Below are positions 1 to 6,886 of a stretch of DNA of 11,752 bases, in pieces. Position numbers and translations under genes: made by a program. The DNA is from Hyphomonas sp. (lineage in GTDB: Bacteria; Pseudomonadota; Alphaproteobacteria; Caulobacterales; Hyphomonadaceae), in the NCBI GenBank assembly GCA_029287305.1, contig JARFRJ010000473.1, positions 1-11,752 on the forward strand. Direction: 5' to 3'. Numbering within the stretch: position 1 is the stretch's first letter; each line of letters starts with the position of its first letter. The notes under the pieces were generated by a model. The model saw only the letters and a list, made by a program, of their open reading frames with translations, did not search any database and was not told the DNA's origin.

Positions 1-274
1 CATAAGCGAGCTGACCTTGATCTATGAGATAAGCGACAATAAGGGCAGACACTCCCTTGGTGACAGAATAAACCGCAACCAGTGTCTCCTCTGTCCAGGG
101 CTGTTTGGTGGCTCGGTCGGCATAGCCCCCTTTTAGATCAACAAGACAGTCCCCATCCATATAGGCGGCAAAGCCCGCGCCGAGCTCGCCATGCTCTGTA
201 AAATTCTCTTCAAATGCCTCACCGACCGCTTCAAAGCCGGGGGCAATATAGCTCTGCGCAGAAATATGGGTCAT
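1..274 (-). CDS. Serine hydrolase, class C beta-lactamase/EstB-like (N-terminal part only)
   Basis: This open frame starts at an ATG (complement of 272-274) and runs off the left edge, so only 91 N-terminal residues are visible and the C-terminus is missing. Residues 70-73 read SVTK, followed by G. This matches the SxxK nucleophile motif of the serine beta-lactamase/penicillin-binding-protein fold, with the serine as nucleophile and the lysine as general base. Upstream, GFAAYMDGDCLVDLKGGYAD and the following PWTEETLVAVYS resemble the start of EstB-type esterases and other class C beta-lactamase-related proteins. No signal peptide is visible, which favours a cytoplasmic esterase or hydrolase over a secreted AmpC beta-lactamase. 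It starts 18 nt after the stop of the upstream reductase gene and is probably in the same operon. The substrate cannot be inferred. The later YxN and KTG-type motifs lie outside the window. Confidence 0.8.
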   Translation of the reverse strand, partial: MTHISAQSYIAPGFEAVGEAFEENFTEHGELGAGFAAYMDGDCLVDLKGGYADRATKQPWTEETLVAVYSVTKGVSALIVAYLIDQGQLAY

Positions 275-292
275 ATCCGTTGCTCTATTTGT

Positions 293-1735
293 TTAGTGCC
301 GCCATTTGATCCATGTTCGGATAGGCGTACTGGAAAAGAAACGACCGCCAAAACTGTCTGATCCTGAGACCGCGCGTTTGACCGCTTCAGCGCGGGTTGG
401 ATAGGGCGACATATGTTTGATTAACCCTCCGGGGCCAAGATTATTGGCCATGGCAACAGAGACAATCTGGATCAGATCGCCCGCCGCTTCGCCCAATATG
501 GACGCGCCGAGAATCTTTTTGCCCGCCCAGATGATTTTCACTTCGCCGCTTGTTTTGCGTTCGGCGATCGCCCGGTCATTTTCTTCAAAGGGGAAACGGC
601 CCACCCGGACTTTGTCACCATATTCGGTGCGGGCCTCAGCCTCTGTCAGGCCAAGCTGGGCAATTTCAGGCTCCATATAGGTGACCGCAGGCAGAGCGGT
701 TGCGCCCGCCTTGACACCGGGCAGGCCCATCAGCGCGGCGCGTGTGAAAATCCCCGCATGATGGCCCGCCACATGGGTAAATTGCGCCATGCCATTAACA
801 TCGCCCAACGCCCAGACGCGCGAATTGGAAACCGATTGTAGAGTGTCTTTAACCGCAATATGCCCCTTTTCGGTTGCAATATTGGCTTTTTCCAGATCAA
901 GGCCTTTGATCACGGGACGACGCCCAAGCGCGACCAGCAAATGTGTGCCGCTTATGGCCGCGCCATCGCCGCTATCGGTTTCGGTCTTGACGGTGATATG
1001 ACCTGCCTCACCTGAAATGGAGGTGGCCTTATGGCCTTCCAATATGGTGACACCTTCGGCGCGCAAAGCCTTGAGCGCTGTAGCGGCATGATCGGCATCG
1101 GCCCGCGCTAGGGCCCTTGCCATTTCAATCACCGTGACCTCTGCGCCAAGGCGCTGAAACGCCTGCGCCATTTCAATCCCAATCGGGCCGCCGCCAAGAA
1201 TGGTCAGTTTTTCTGGAAAGTCGGAGGCCGTAAAAATCGTTTCATTGGTGAGATAATCAACTGTATCAAGGCCCGGTATGGGCGGCACAAAGGCGGTTGA
1301 TCCGGTCGCCAGAACGATCCGTTTGGCCTTGACCCGGCAGCTTTCAGAGACAATCGTATCAGCGTCTTCAAAGCGGGCATATTCTTGGATCACAATCGTG
1401 CCAAAGCTTTCATAGCGTTCAACACTATCAACTGGGGCGATGGTCGCAATCGTGCCGGCAATATGGGCGCGCACTCTTGCCCAGTCGACCTTGACTTTGC
1501 CATCGAGGCTAAGGCCATATGGGTCCAGATTGCGCGTATTTTGCGCTGCTTTTGCCGCCGCCAGAAGCGCTTTGGACGGCACACAGCCATGATTGAGGCA
1601 ATCTCCGCCCATATCCGCCGCTTCAAAAAGAACCGTTTTCAGGCCCAGATTGGACGCGGCATAGGCGGTGGAAAGCCCAGCCGATCCGGCCCCGATAATA
1701 CAAATATCGGCCTTTATCTCTCTTACATCCGTCAT
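293..1735 (-). CDS. FAD-dependent pyridine nucleotide-disulfide oxidoreductase, mercuric reductase/Lpd-like
   Basis: A 480-residue class I flavoprotein disulfide reductase, close to the usual family length and presumably cytoplasmic. Seen in order: FAD-binding GAGSAG (15-20), redox-active GGDCLNHGCVPSKALL with Cys46 and Cys51, ATGS (143-146), NAD(P)-binding GGGPIG (181-186), the second FAD motif GDVNG (311-315), and a C-terminal dimerisation domain. In lipoamide dehydrogenase the C-terminal motif is HPTLSE with a catalytic His. Here it is SPYPTRAE (443-450), with Tyr445 where that His would be, which resembles MerA. The vicinal Cys pair that ends true MerA is absent, as is an N-terminal metal-binding domain, so mercury reduction is not supported. 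The start is backed by a TAGGAG box 9-10 nt upstream. It lies 41 nt after a VTT-domain membrane gene; the two families are repeatedly adjacent or fused in bacteria. The electron acceptor is unknown. Confidence 0.88.
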   Translation of the reverse strand: MTDVREIKADICIIGAGSAGLSTAYAASNLGLKTVLFEAADMGGDCLNHGCVPSKALLAAAKAAQNTRNLDPYGLSLDGKVKVDWARVRAHIAGTIATIAPVDSVERYESFGTIVIQEYARFEDADTIVSESCRVKAKRIVLATGSTAFVPPIPGLDTVDYLTNETIFTASDFPEKLTILGGGPIGIEMAQAFQRLGAEVTVIEMARALARADADHAATALKALRAEGVTILEGHKATSISGEAGHITVKTETDSGDGAAISGTHLLVALGRRPVIKGLDLEKANIATEKGHIAVKDTLQSVSNSRVWALGDVNGMAQFTHVAGHHAGIFTRAALMGLPGVKAGATALPAVTYMEPEIAQLGLTEAEARTEYGDKVRVGRFPFEENDRAIAERKTSGEVKIIWAGKKILGASILGEAAGDLIQIVSVAMANNLGPGGLIKHMSPYPTRAEAVKRAVSGSDSFGGRFFSSTPIRTWIKWRH

Positions 1736-1776
1736 ATTTATGCGCTCCTAGCTAAGTCTGAAAGGCTCTTTTCTGT

Positions 1777-2583
1777 TCAGGACGGGGTGTCTTCAGAAGC
1801 TAGGCCTTTAGGGGATTTTTTGAAAATCTTTTTATAGGCGACCGGAATGAGGGCCAAGACCCCAAGCGCAATGAAAGCGGGAATGAAATTCTGTGCTAGG
1901 GTTTGAATATTGACCGCGCCGCCTGCCCGCAAAGTATCGCCAATGGCAACGCCAATCCATGTATAGGCGAGGCTGCCCGGCATGATGCCAAAAAAAGTGG
2001 TGATGAGATAATCCCTATATTTTGCCCCAAACAGGGCTGGCGCAATGTTTACAACAGCGAACGGAAAGGCCGGTATCAGCCTCAAAGCAAACATATAGGA
2101 AAGAGCATCCTGATTAAATCCGGCGCGCATCCTGTCTATAAACGGACCGACAATCCGGCGCAGCGCAGTGCCCAATGTGCCTCTGGCAATCGTAAACAGG
2201 ATGGAAGCTCCGACGGTTGCGCCGATAACCGTCGCTGCAGTTCCAAAGGCCAGACCGAACAGAACGCCTCCGGCAATGGTCAAATAGCTGGCTGGCACCA
2301 TAAAAGCTGTTGCGCCCGCATAGATGAGAATGAACAGGCCCAAAACAAGCAAAAAGTTTTGCGCTATATTCTGATCCAGCCAGACAATATTGGTCTTCAG
2401 GGAGTCAAGGCTGAGATAGGTATGCCAGCCTTGGGAGAGGGCCAGCGCAAGTCCCCCGAGCAGAATAAATAAGGGTAACCAGGTTTTGAGCCGCGCCAGA
2501 AATGTACGCTTTGGCGGCTCGCCTTCAGGCTTTGAAGGCTCTTTACCTGTCAAATTATCTTTATCTGTCAAATTGTCGGCCAT
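1777..2583 (-). CDS. TVP38/TMEM64 family (VTT domain, DedA superfamily) inner membrane protein
   Basis: A 268-residue polytopic inner membrane protein. The first ~30 residues are hydrophilic and lysine/glutamate-rich, with a small internal echo (DNLTDK, then DNLTGK at 3-14). Membrane segments follow at roughly 34-51, 77-96, 99-132, 190-210 and 230-250. The VTT hallmarks are visible: GGVLFGLAFG (105-114), GATVGASILFTIAR (121-134), the re-entrant-loop motif RLIPAFPFAVVN (168-179), and FFGIMPGSLAYTWIG (197-211). The superfamily is linked to lipid scrambling and membrane homeostasis. The specific role in bacteria is not settled, and none can be read from this sequence. It is the first gene of a minus-strand operon with a flavin reductase (41 nt downstream) and a serine hydrolase. 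No strong Shine-Dalgarno sequence precedes the ATG. Two tandem palindromes lie about 30-60 nt upstream. Confidence 0.88.
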   Translation of the reverse strand: MADNLTDKDNLTGKEPSKPEGEPPKRTFLARLKTWLPLFILLGGLALALSQGWHTYLSLDSLKTNIVWLDQNIAQNFLLVLGLFILIYAGATAFMVPASYLTIAGGVLFGLAFGTAATVIGATVGASILFTIARGTLGTALRRIVGPFIDRMRAGFNQDALSYMFALRLIPAFPFAVVNIAPALFGAKYRDYLITTFFGIMPGSLAYTWIGVAIGDTLRAGGAVNIQTLAQNFIPAFIALGVLALIPVAYKKIFKKSPKGLASEDTPS

Positions 2584-2614
2584 GTTTTGACTTTCTGAGG
2601 TTAAGACTGTCCTG

Positions 2615-2641
2615 CTCTAGCATAGAGCCTCTAGAATAGAG
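2615..2641. repeat. Tandem 13-bp palindromes, candidate operator of the minus-strand operon
   Basis: Two copies of a short dyad sit head to tail with a 14-bp period: CTCTAGCATAGAG (2615-2627) and CTCTAGAATAGAG (2629-2641). They differ at one position and are separated by one base. Each has 5-bp arms, CTCTA and TAGAG, around a 3-base centre. Read on the minus strand the copies contain TATGCT and TATTCT, both resembling a -10 element, and they lie 32-58 nt before the start of the TVP38/TMEM64 gene. The repeat structure is seen directly. An operator or promoter role is inference, and no regulator gene is nearby. Confidence 0.45.
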
Positions 2642-2690
2642 ACATAAATTTACAAGACAGAAACCGCAATCAGCGGCGCAAAATTTGTGC

Positions 2691-2713
2691 TTATCCGGAC
2701 TTTTTCAGGATAA
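2691..2713. repeat. Inverted repeat TTATCC-N11-GGATAA
   Basis: TTATCC (2691-2696) and GGATAA (2708-2713) form perfect 6-bp arms around an 11-base spacer containing five T residues. It lies between the two divergent transcription units, about 120-140 nt upstream of rpmH. It could be a protein-binding dyad or a weak hairpin. TTATCC is also the core of DnaA boxes, but neither copy continues as TTATCCACA, so a replication role is not supported. Confidence 0.3.
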
Positions 2714-2760
2714 AGGCGGTTAAGAAGGAAATCTGTCATATCAGACTTGCCTTATCAAGC

Positions 2761-2790
2761 TTGACAGAGCGGTCCCTAAAGCTGTATCGG
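2761..2790 (+). promoter_or_regulatory. Candidate sigma70-type promoter for rpmH
   Basis: A perfect TTGACA (2761-2766) is followed 16-18 nt later by a poor -10 candidate (TGTATC at 2783-2788 or TATCGG at 2785-2790). The -35 overlaps a 10-bp perfect palindrome, TCAAGCTTGA (2755-2764). It lies about 70 nt upstream of rpmH, a sensible place for the promoter of the rpmH-rnpA-yidC cluster. The -35 is clear and the -10 is weak. The rpmH ribosome binding site is also weak, with AAGG at 2820-2823. Confidence 0.35.
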
Positions 2791-2832
2791 AGCCATCTTA
2801 TTGACCGTATTTATCTAACAAGGCTTTTGATC

Positions 2833-2967
2833 ATGAAACGTACCTTTCAACCCAGCCGATTGAAACGCGCACGTCGTCACGGCTTTCGCTCTCGCATGTC
2901 TGACAAGAATGGTCGCCGTGTTTTGGCGCGCCGCCGGGCCAAAGGGCGTAAACGCCTGTCAGCCTGA
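2833..2967 (+). CDS. rpmH: 50S ribosomal protein L34
   Basis: This encodes L34 of the large ribosomal subunit, a very basic protein that packs against 23S rRNA. The 44-residue product is exactly the usual bacterial length and matches the family along its whole extent: [18 protein letters not shown] at the N-terminus, then RSRM, then [19 protein letters not shown]. An upstream in-frame GTG-type extension is possible, but MKRTFQPS is the canonical N-terminus, so the ATG at 2833 is chosen. It is the first gene of the plus-strand cluster and is followed by rnpA, the classic pairing. The 90-nt gap to rnpA carries a short tandem repeat. Confidence 0.97.
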   Translation: MKRTFQPSRLKRARRHGFRSRMSDKNGRRVLARRRAKGRKRLSA

Positions 2968-2992
2968 TCAGATACTGATCTGCTGAGCGAGG

Positions 2993-3048
2993 TCTTGAAA
3001 AAGAGGTTTGGCAAAACAGGTTCGGCAAAACAGGACTGGTAAAAAGGC
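2993..3048 (+). repeat. 14-bp tandem repeat between rpmH and rnpA
   Basis: Two near-identical 14-bp units lie head to tail: TTTGGCAAAACAGG (3007-3020) and TTCGGCAAAACAGG (3021-3034), differing at one base. A degenerate unit precedes them (TCTTGAAAAAGAGG, 2993-3006, 10 of 14 matches) and a further degraded one follows (ACTGGTAAAAAGGC, 3035-3048). The period is not a multiple of three, so this is not a coding repeat. The array ends at the putative ribosome binding site of rnpA. It may be a slippage-prone spacer or affect RNA structure before rnpA; no function can be assigned. Confidence 0.6.
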
Positions 3049-3057
3049 GAGCTTGAG

Positions 3058-3456
3058 CTGTCATCACATAAAAGCATCATTCAGGGCCTGACCTCGCGCC
3101 CACAATTTCTCTACGTGCGGTCAGGACTGACGGTCAGGCAGAAATCTCTGCTGATACAGGCCCGTTTCCGTCATAATGGAGAGCATATCGGCCAAGGCTT
3201 TACAGCGACAAAGAAAATCGGCAATGCCGTTAAGCGAAACCGGGCCAAGCGGCGTTTGCGCGCGGCCGCGCATCAATTATTGCCGGATTATGGCCTTAAC
3301 GGTGTTGATTATGTCTTTATTGCCAGACAGTCGATCTTGCAGGTTTCCTGGGACCGTCTGCTTGACGATATGAAAAAAGCCTTGATAAGCCTCTCACGAT
3401 TGCTCAAGGAAAGCCAACAGAACGCTTGGTCACGCGCCGAGCCGGACACTCTCTAG
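3058..3456 (+). CDS. rnpA: Ribonuclease P protein component
   Basis: This is the protein subunit (C5) of RNase P, which with the M1 RNA removes 5' leaders from pre-tRNAs. The RNR signature GNAVKRNRAKRRLRAA, preceded by GFTATKKI, is unmistakable, and DYVFIARQ matches the family C-terminal half. The start is unusual. The first in-frame ATG, GTG or TTG after the stop at 3040 is the GTG at 3115. That start has no ribosome binding site and would remove LTSRPQFLYVRSG, which aligns with the conserved N-terminal L..R..F..V..G segment; its Phe contacts the tRNA leader. I therefore place the start at CTG 3058, giving about 132 residues, because AAGGCGAG lies about 6 nt upstream. ATC 3076, ATT 3079 and CTG 3088 are alternatives. 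A sequencing indel is also possible. yidC follows 30 nt downstream. Confidence 0.88.
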   Translation: MSSHKSIIQGLTSRPQFLYVRSGLTVRQKSLLIQARFRHNGEHIGQGFTATKKIGNAVKRNRAKRRLRAAAHQLLPDYGLNGVDYVFIARQSILQVSWDRLLDDMKKALISLSRLLKESQQNAWSRAEPDTL

Positions 3457-3486
3457 AAAAAACCTGAAAACCTAGTGGACACGTAT

Positions 3487-5304
3487 ATGGAAAAGCAGGA
3501 TCAACGTAACTTTATCCTTTTCACTGTCATCGCAGTGATGTTTCTTTTTGCCTATCAGGCCTTGATTGTTGAGCCAGATATTGAGCGGCGCGAAACCGCT
3601 GCGGAGCTTGCCAAAGTTCAGCAGGAATCGGCTGACAGGATTGCGCCGCCGGCAGAGCGGGCAATTAGTCTTGAAAGTGCTTTAGCCCGTGAGGGGCGCA
3701 TTGTGTTTGATGGGCCGGGGGTTGATGGCTCTATTCGTCTGACCGGCGCACTTATTGATGATCTTAGTTTCAGAAATTATTATGACACGACCGAACAGGA
3801 AAATGAGATTCGCCTGTTTCGTCCTGAAGCGGTGCCAAGTGGCTTTTATTCGGGTTGGTATTGGGTGGATGAAGAGGGTCGCCGGGTGATGGGGTTTGAA
3901 GACCCTTGGTCCCTTGTCTCAGGCGGGGTCTTAAGTCCGGGAAATCCGGTGCGACTGGCCTATGAGGCGGAAGGCTTGCGTTTTGAGCGCGAGATTTCCC
4001 TTGATGAGAATTTCATGTTCAGTTTTTCAGACAGGATCACCAATACCGGAGCGACGGCCCGCCGCTTGCGGCCAAGTGGGGCTGTACGTCGCCATGGTGT
4101 GTCGAAGGATTTTCTGGAAGCCACAACCCCAGGCGCCAATCGGGATCGCGGCATCGTCTTTTTGGGGCTGATGGGCGTCATGGATGATGAGCTTATCAAG
4201 CAGAGTTATAAAAAGCTTGAAAAGGATGAAATGATCGCCGCCACAACCCAAACCGGGGGCTGGATCGGACTAACCGATAAATATTGGCTGGGCGCCTTAG
4301 TGCCAGATCAAAGCGAGGCTTTCAGCACATCGACCAATCGGCTTTTGCGCAGTGATGGCGCTTTGCTAGAAGTGCGTACCGTTGGTACAGAAATACTTAT
4401 CCCGACCGGGGAAAGCAGAATATCTGAACAGCGCATTTTCGCCGGGGCCAAAACACGTGAGGTTTTGCGCCAATATAAAAATGAATTTGGCATTCCGCGT
4501 TTTGATGATGCGATTGACTGGGGATTTTTCTATTTTCTGACCAAGCCTTTCTTTGCCGCGCTTGTATTTCTTAAAGGCTATGTCGGATCATTCGGCCTAG
4601 CGATCCTTGCCTTTACCGTCTGCGTCAAGCTGGTTCTCTTGCCGCTTTATAATCGCTCTTATGCCTCCATGGCGGTGCTGAAGAAAAATACGGAACGGAT
4701 TAAAGAGCCCCTAGAGCGTATCCAGAAGCAGTTTGCCAAGGACCCGGCCCGTAAGCAGCAGGAAATTATGGCGCTCTACAAAAAGGAAAATATCAATCCG
4801 CTGGCCTCAATGGGGGGATGTTTACCCTTGCTGGCGACAATGCCAATTTTCTTCGCGCTCTATCAGGTTCTGTTTGTGACCATTGAAATGCGTCATGAAC
4901 CCTTCCTGTGGATGCTGGACCTCGCCGCGCCAGACCCGACGGCAATCGGTAATCTGTTCGGTCTTATGCCCTGGTCAGCAGAAGCGGTGAAAAATATCCC
5001 GATATTGGGCTTTGTTATCGGGATCGGGGTTTTACCCCTTCTATATGGCGCAACCATGTTTATCTCTCAATCCATGGGCACGCCGCCCACCGACCCGATG
5101 CAGCGCCGCATCATCATGTTTTTACCGGTTATTTTCATGTTTGTCTTTGGCGGGCTCGCCAGTGGTCTGGTGATGTATTTTGTCTGGAATATGCTTCTGC
5201 AAATTCCCCAGCAATATTTCATTATGCGTCGCCATGGGGTGGATACGGGTTTTGACCGATTCCTGGCCCGATATTTAAAGGGTACGAAAGAATCAGGTGA
5301 GTGA
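3487..5304 (+). CDS. yidC: Membrane protein insertase YidC
   Basis: YidC inserts and folds inner membrane proteins, alone or with SecYEG. The start at ATG 3487 gives 605 residues beginning MEKQDQRNFILF, like other alphaproteobacterial YidC, with AGTGGA about 7 nt upstream. A GTG at 3475 in the same frame would add only four residues. The architecture is complete: N-terminal membrane anchor (about 8-28), large periplasmic beta domain (about 65-340), and a C-terminal 60KD_IMP/OxaA domain of five membrane segments (about 345-580). Visible motifs are LLPLYNRSYASM after membrane segment 2, the charged cytoplasmic hairpin, and NPLASMGGCLPLLATMPIFF. Lys381 (TVCVKLVLLPL) sits where E. coli has the groove Arg366; a basic residue there is the family norm. 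Its end overlaps engB by 8 nt. Confidence 0.97.
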   Translation: MEKQDQRNFILFTVIAVMFLFAYQALIVEPDIERRETAAELAKVQQESADRIAPPAERAISLESALAREGRIVFDGPGVDGSIRLTGALIDDLSFRNYYDTTEQENEIRLFRPEAVPSGFYSGWYWVDEEGRRVMGFEDPWSLVSGGVLSPGNPVRLAYEAEGLRFEREISLDENFMFSFSDRITNTGATARRLRPSGAVRRHGVSKDFLEATTPGANRDRGIVFLGLMGVMDDELIKQSYKKLEKDEMIAATTQTGGWIGLTDKYWLGALVPDQSEAFSTSTNRLLRSDGALLEVRTVGTEILIPTGESRISEQRIFAGAKTREVLRQYKNEFGIPRFDDAIDWGFFYFLTKPFFAALVFLKGYVGSFGLAILAFTVCVKLVLLPLYNRSYASMAVLKKNTERIKEPLERIQKQFAKDPARKQQEIMALYKKENINPLASMGGCLPLLATMPIFFALYQVLFVTIEMRHEPFLWMLDLAAPDPTAIGNLFGLMPWSAEAVKNIPILGFVIGIGVLPLLYGATMFISQSMGTPPTDPMQRRIIMFLPVIFMFVFGGLASGLVMYFVWNMLLQIPQQYFIMRRHGVDTGFDRFLARYLKGTKESGE

Positions 5305-5938
5305 GGCAGACGCCTTTGACACGCCAGCTCTGGAGGCTGGACGCTTATTGTGTGCAGGCCCGGTTGCCTTCGCGCTTGGGTGCGCAAGCCTGACCCAATT
5401 GCCCGGCGCGGACCGCAGTGAGATATGTTTTGCTGGGCGTTCCAATGTTGGAAAATCTTCCCTTGTAAATGCGCTGCTTGGGCGCAACAAGCTGGCGCGG
5501 TCTTCCTCAGAACCTGGCCGGACGCGGGAACTTAATTATTTCAATCTCGGTGATGGGCTGATGTGGTGGGTGGATTTGCCAGGCTATGGCTATGCCAAAG
5601 TCTCAAAACAGCAAGCCAAGGCCTGGCAGAAGCTGACACGGGATTATTTGCGCGGTCGGGTCAATCTGCGCCGGGTTTTTCTCCTAATAGACAGTCGCCG
5701 CGGCATCATGGACGGTGATCAGGAAATGATGGATTTGCTCGATCAGTCTGCGGTCAATTATCAGCTTGTGATGACCAAGGCCGATAAACTTAAAAAAGGT
5801 GAGATTGATCGGGTCCATGCTGCCGCGCAGGCCGAGCTTAAAAAACGTCCGGCAGCCCATCCTCGTATTCATCTGACCTCAGCTGAAAAGGGGTTGGGAC
5901 TTGCGGGTTTAAGAGCGGAGATTGCAAGTCTTGTTTAA
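5297..5938 (+). CDS. engB: Ribosome biogenesis GTP-binding protein EngB (YihA/YsxC)
   Basis: A 213-residue TrmE-Era-EngA-EngB-Septin-like GTPase needed for late assembly of the 50S subunit. All G motifs are present: G1 GRSNVGKS (47-54), G2 PGRT (73-76), G3 DLPGYGYAKV (93-102), G4 TKADK (160-164) and G5 TSAEKG (194-199). G2 continues RELNYF where many homologues have QLINFF. The gene starts with GTG inside the last codons of yidC (8-nt overlap), which points to translational coupling. No in-frame ATG lies between this GTG and G1, so the GTG is needed. The first ~35 residues are less conserved, as is usual. The yidC-engB order is typical of alphaproteobacteria. Confidence 0.96.
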   Translation: MSEADAFDTPALEAGRLLCAGPVAFALGCASLTQLPGADRSEICFAGRSNVGKSSLVNALLGRNKLARSSSEPGRTRELNYFNLGDGLMWWVDLPGYGYAKVSKQQAKAWQKLTRDYLRGRVNLRRVFLLIDSRRGIMDGDQEMMDLLDQSAVNYQLVMTKADKLKKGEIDRVHAAAQAELKKRPAAHPRIHLTSAEKGLGLAGLRAEIASLV

Positions 5939-5974
5939 GTTTGGAATAAGCAGATTTTATCGGGACGCATAGCC

Positions 5975-6886
5975 ATGCCAGTGACAGTGGACACTAATAG
6001 CCTAGAAATGGCGAAGCATACGGCCTTCACCCTAGCGGAAGCCTTGCCTTATATACAGCGCTATGCGGGTGAAACTTTGGTCATCAAATTTGGTGGCCAC
6101 GCTATGGTCAGCGCGGCGTTAAGCGACCAATTTGCCCGCGATGTCGTCCTGCTTAAACATTTGGGTATTCATCCGGTTATCGTCCATGGCGGCGGTCCGC
6201 AAATCGGCACGCTGCTGGAGCGCCTTGGTATCGCCTCACAATTTGAAGATGGCCTGCGCGTCACCGATGATGCCACTATGGATGTGGTTGAAATGGTACT
6301 GTCCGGGGCGGTCAACAAGACGATCGTGCGAGCGATTAACAAGGCTGGTGGCCGGGCTGTCGGCCTGTCTGGGTCTGATGCGATGCTGCTAAAGGCAAAA
6401 AAGCTCGGCCCGCGTCGTCGCAAGACAGATAGCGCGCTGGAACCTTTGATTGATTTGGGATTTGTCGGCGAGCCGGAAAGTGTCGATGCCACGCTTCTAA
6501 ATGTGCTGGTAACCCAAGCTGAGGGCTTTATACCTGTGCTCGCCCCTGTCGGGGTCGGTGAGGACGGTGCCCGTTACAATATTAATGCAGACAGCGCGGC
6601 CGGGGCCGTCGCCGCCGCTCTGGGCGCGCGTCGTCTGTTTCTGCTTACCGATGTTGCCGGCGTTCTGGATGAAACGGGGCAGCTCTTGCGGGCACTGGAT
6701 CGTCCTTCGGTTGCTGAGATGATTACACAAGGCACTGTCAAAGGCGGGATGATCCCAAAGCTTGAAACGGCGGCGCAGGCCGTAACAGAGGGTGTTGAGG
6801 CGGCGGTTATTCTGGATGGCCGCGCCCCGCATGCCTTATTGATGGAATTGTTTACTGAACATGGCTCTGGTACGCTTATCTCTTAA
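5975..6886 (+). CDS. argB: Acetylglutamate kinase
   Basis: ArgB phosphorylates N-acetyl-L-glutamate in the second step of arginine synthesis, in the cytoplasm. The 303-residue product has every amino-acid-kinase landmark: KFGGHAM with Lys38, HGGGPQIG (71-78), the [10 protein letters not shown] strand (130-139), [10 protein letters not shown] (202-211) in the ATP/substrate site, [10 protein letters not shown] (223-232) and [11 protein letters not shown] (256-266). The N-terminal extension with [10 protein letters not shown] is usual for alphaproteobacterial enzymes. The start is ATG 5975, with a weak GGGACG about 8 nt upstream. An in-frame ATG at 6008 (MAKHTAF) is a possible alternative. It lies 36 nt after engB, and its last 26 nt overlap the next gene in another frame. 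Feedback control by arginine cannot be judged from sequence alone. Confidence 0.96.
   Translation: MPVTVDTNSLEMAKHTAFTLAEALPYIQRYAGETLVIKFGGHAMVSAALSDQFARDVVLLKHLGIHPVIVHGGGPQIGTLLERLGIASQFEDGLRVTDDATMDVVEMVLSGAVNKTIVRAINKAGGRAVGLSGSDAMLLKAKKLGPRRRKTDSALEPLIDLGFVGEPESVDATLLNVLVTQAEGFIPVLAPVGVGEDGARYNINADSAAGAVAAALGARRLFLLTDVAGVLDETGQLLRALDRPSVAEMITQGTVKGGMIPKLETAAQAVTEGVEAAVILDGRAPHALLMELFTEHGSGTLIS

Noticed and set aside
293..1735. Annotation of the flavoprotein as true mercuric reductase (merA) or as lipoamide dehydrogenase (lpd)
   Set aside because: The C-terminal Cys pair and metal-binding domain of MerA are absent. The His of the Lpd HPTLSE motif is replaced by Tyr, and there are no mer or 2-oxo acid dehydrogenase genes nearby.
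1385..1837. A 150-codon plus-strand frame over the reductase N-terminal coding region
   Set aside because: It is antisense to the FAD-binding and CxxxxC region of the reductase and has no family resemblance.
2691..2713. DnaA boxes or a replication origin next to rpmH
   Set aside because: Both TTATCC copies diverge from TTATCCACA, there is no box cluster or AT-rich unwinding region, and no dnaA, dnaN or gidA gene is present.
3008..3090. A TTG-initiated short frame that could be the original rnpA N-terminus after a frameshift
   Set aside because: It ends at a TGA at 3088-3090 in another frame, its ribosome binding spacing is poor, and its sequence does not resemble RnpA. The conserved N-terminal motif is already present in the main frame.
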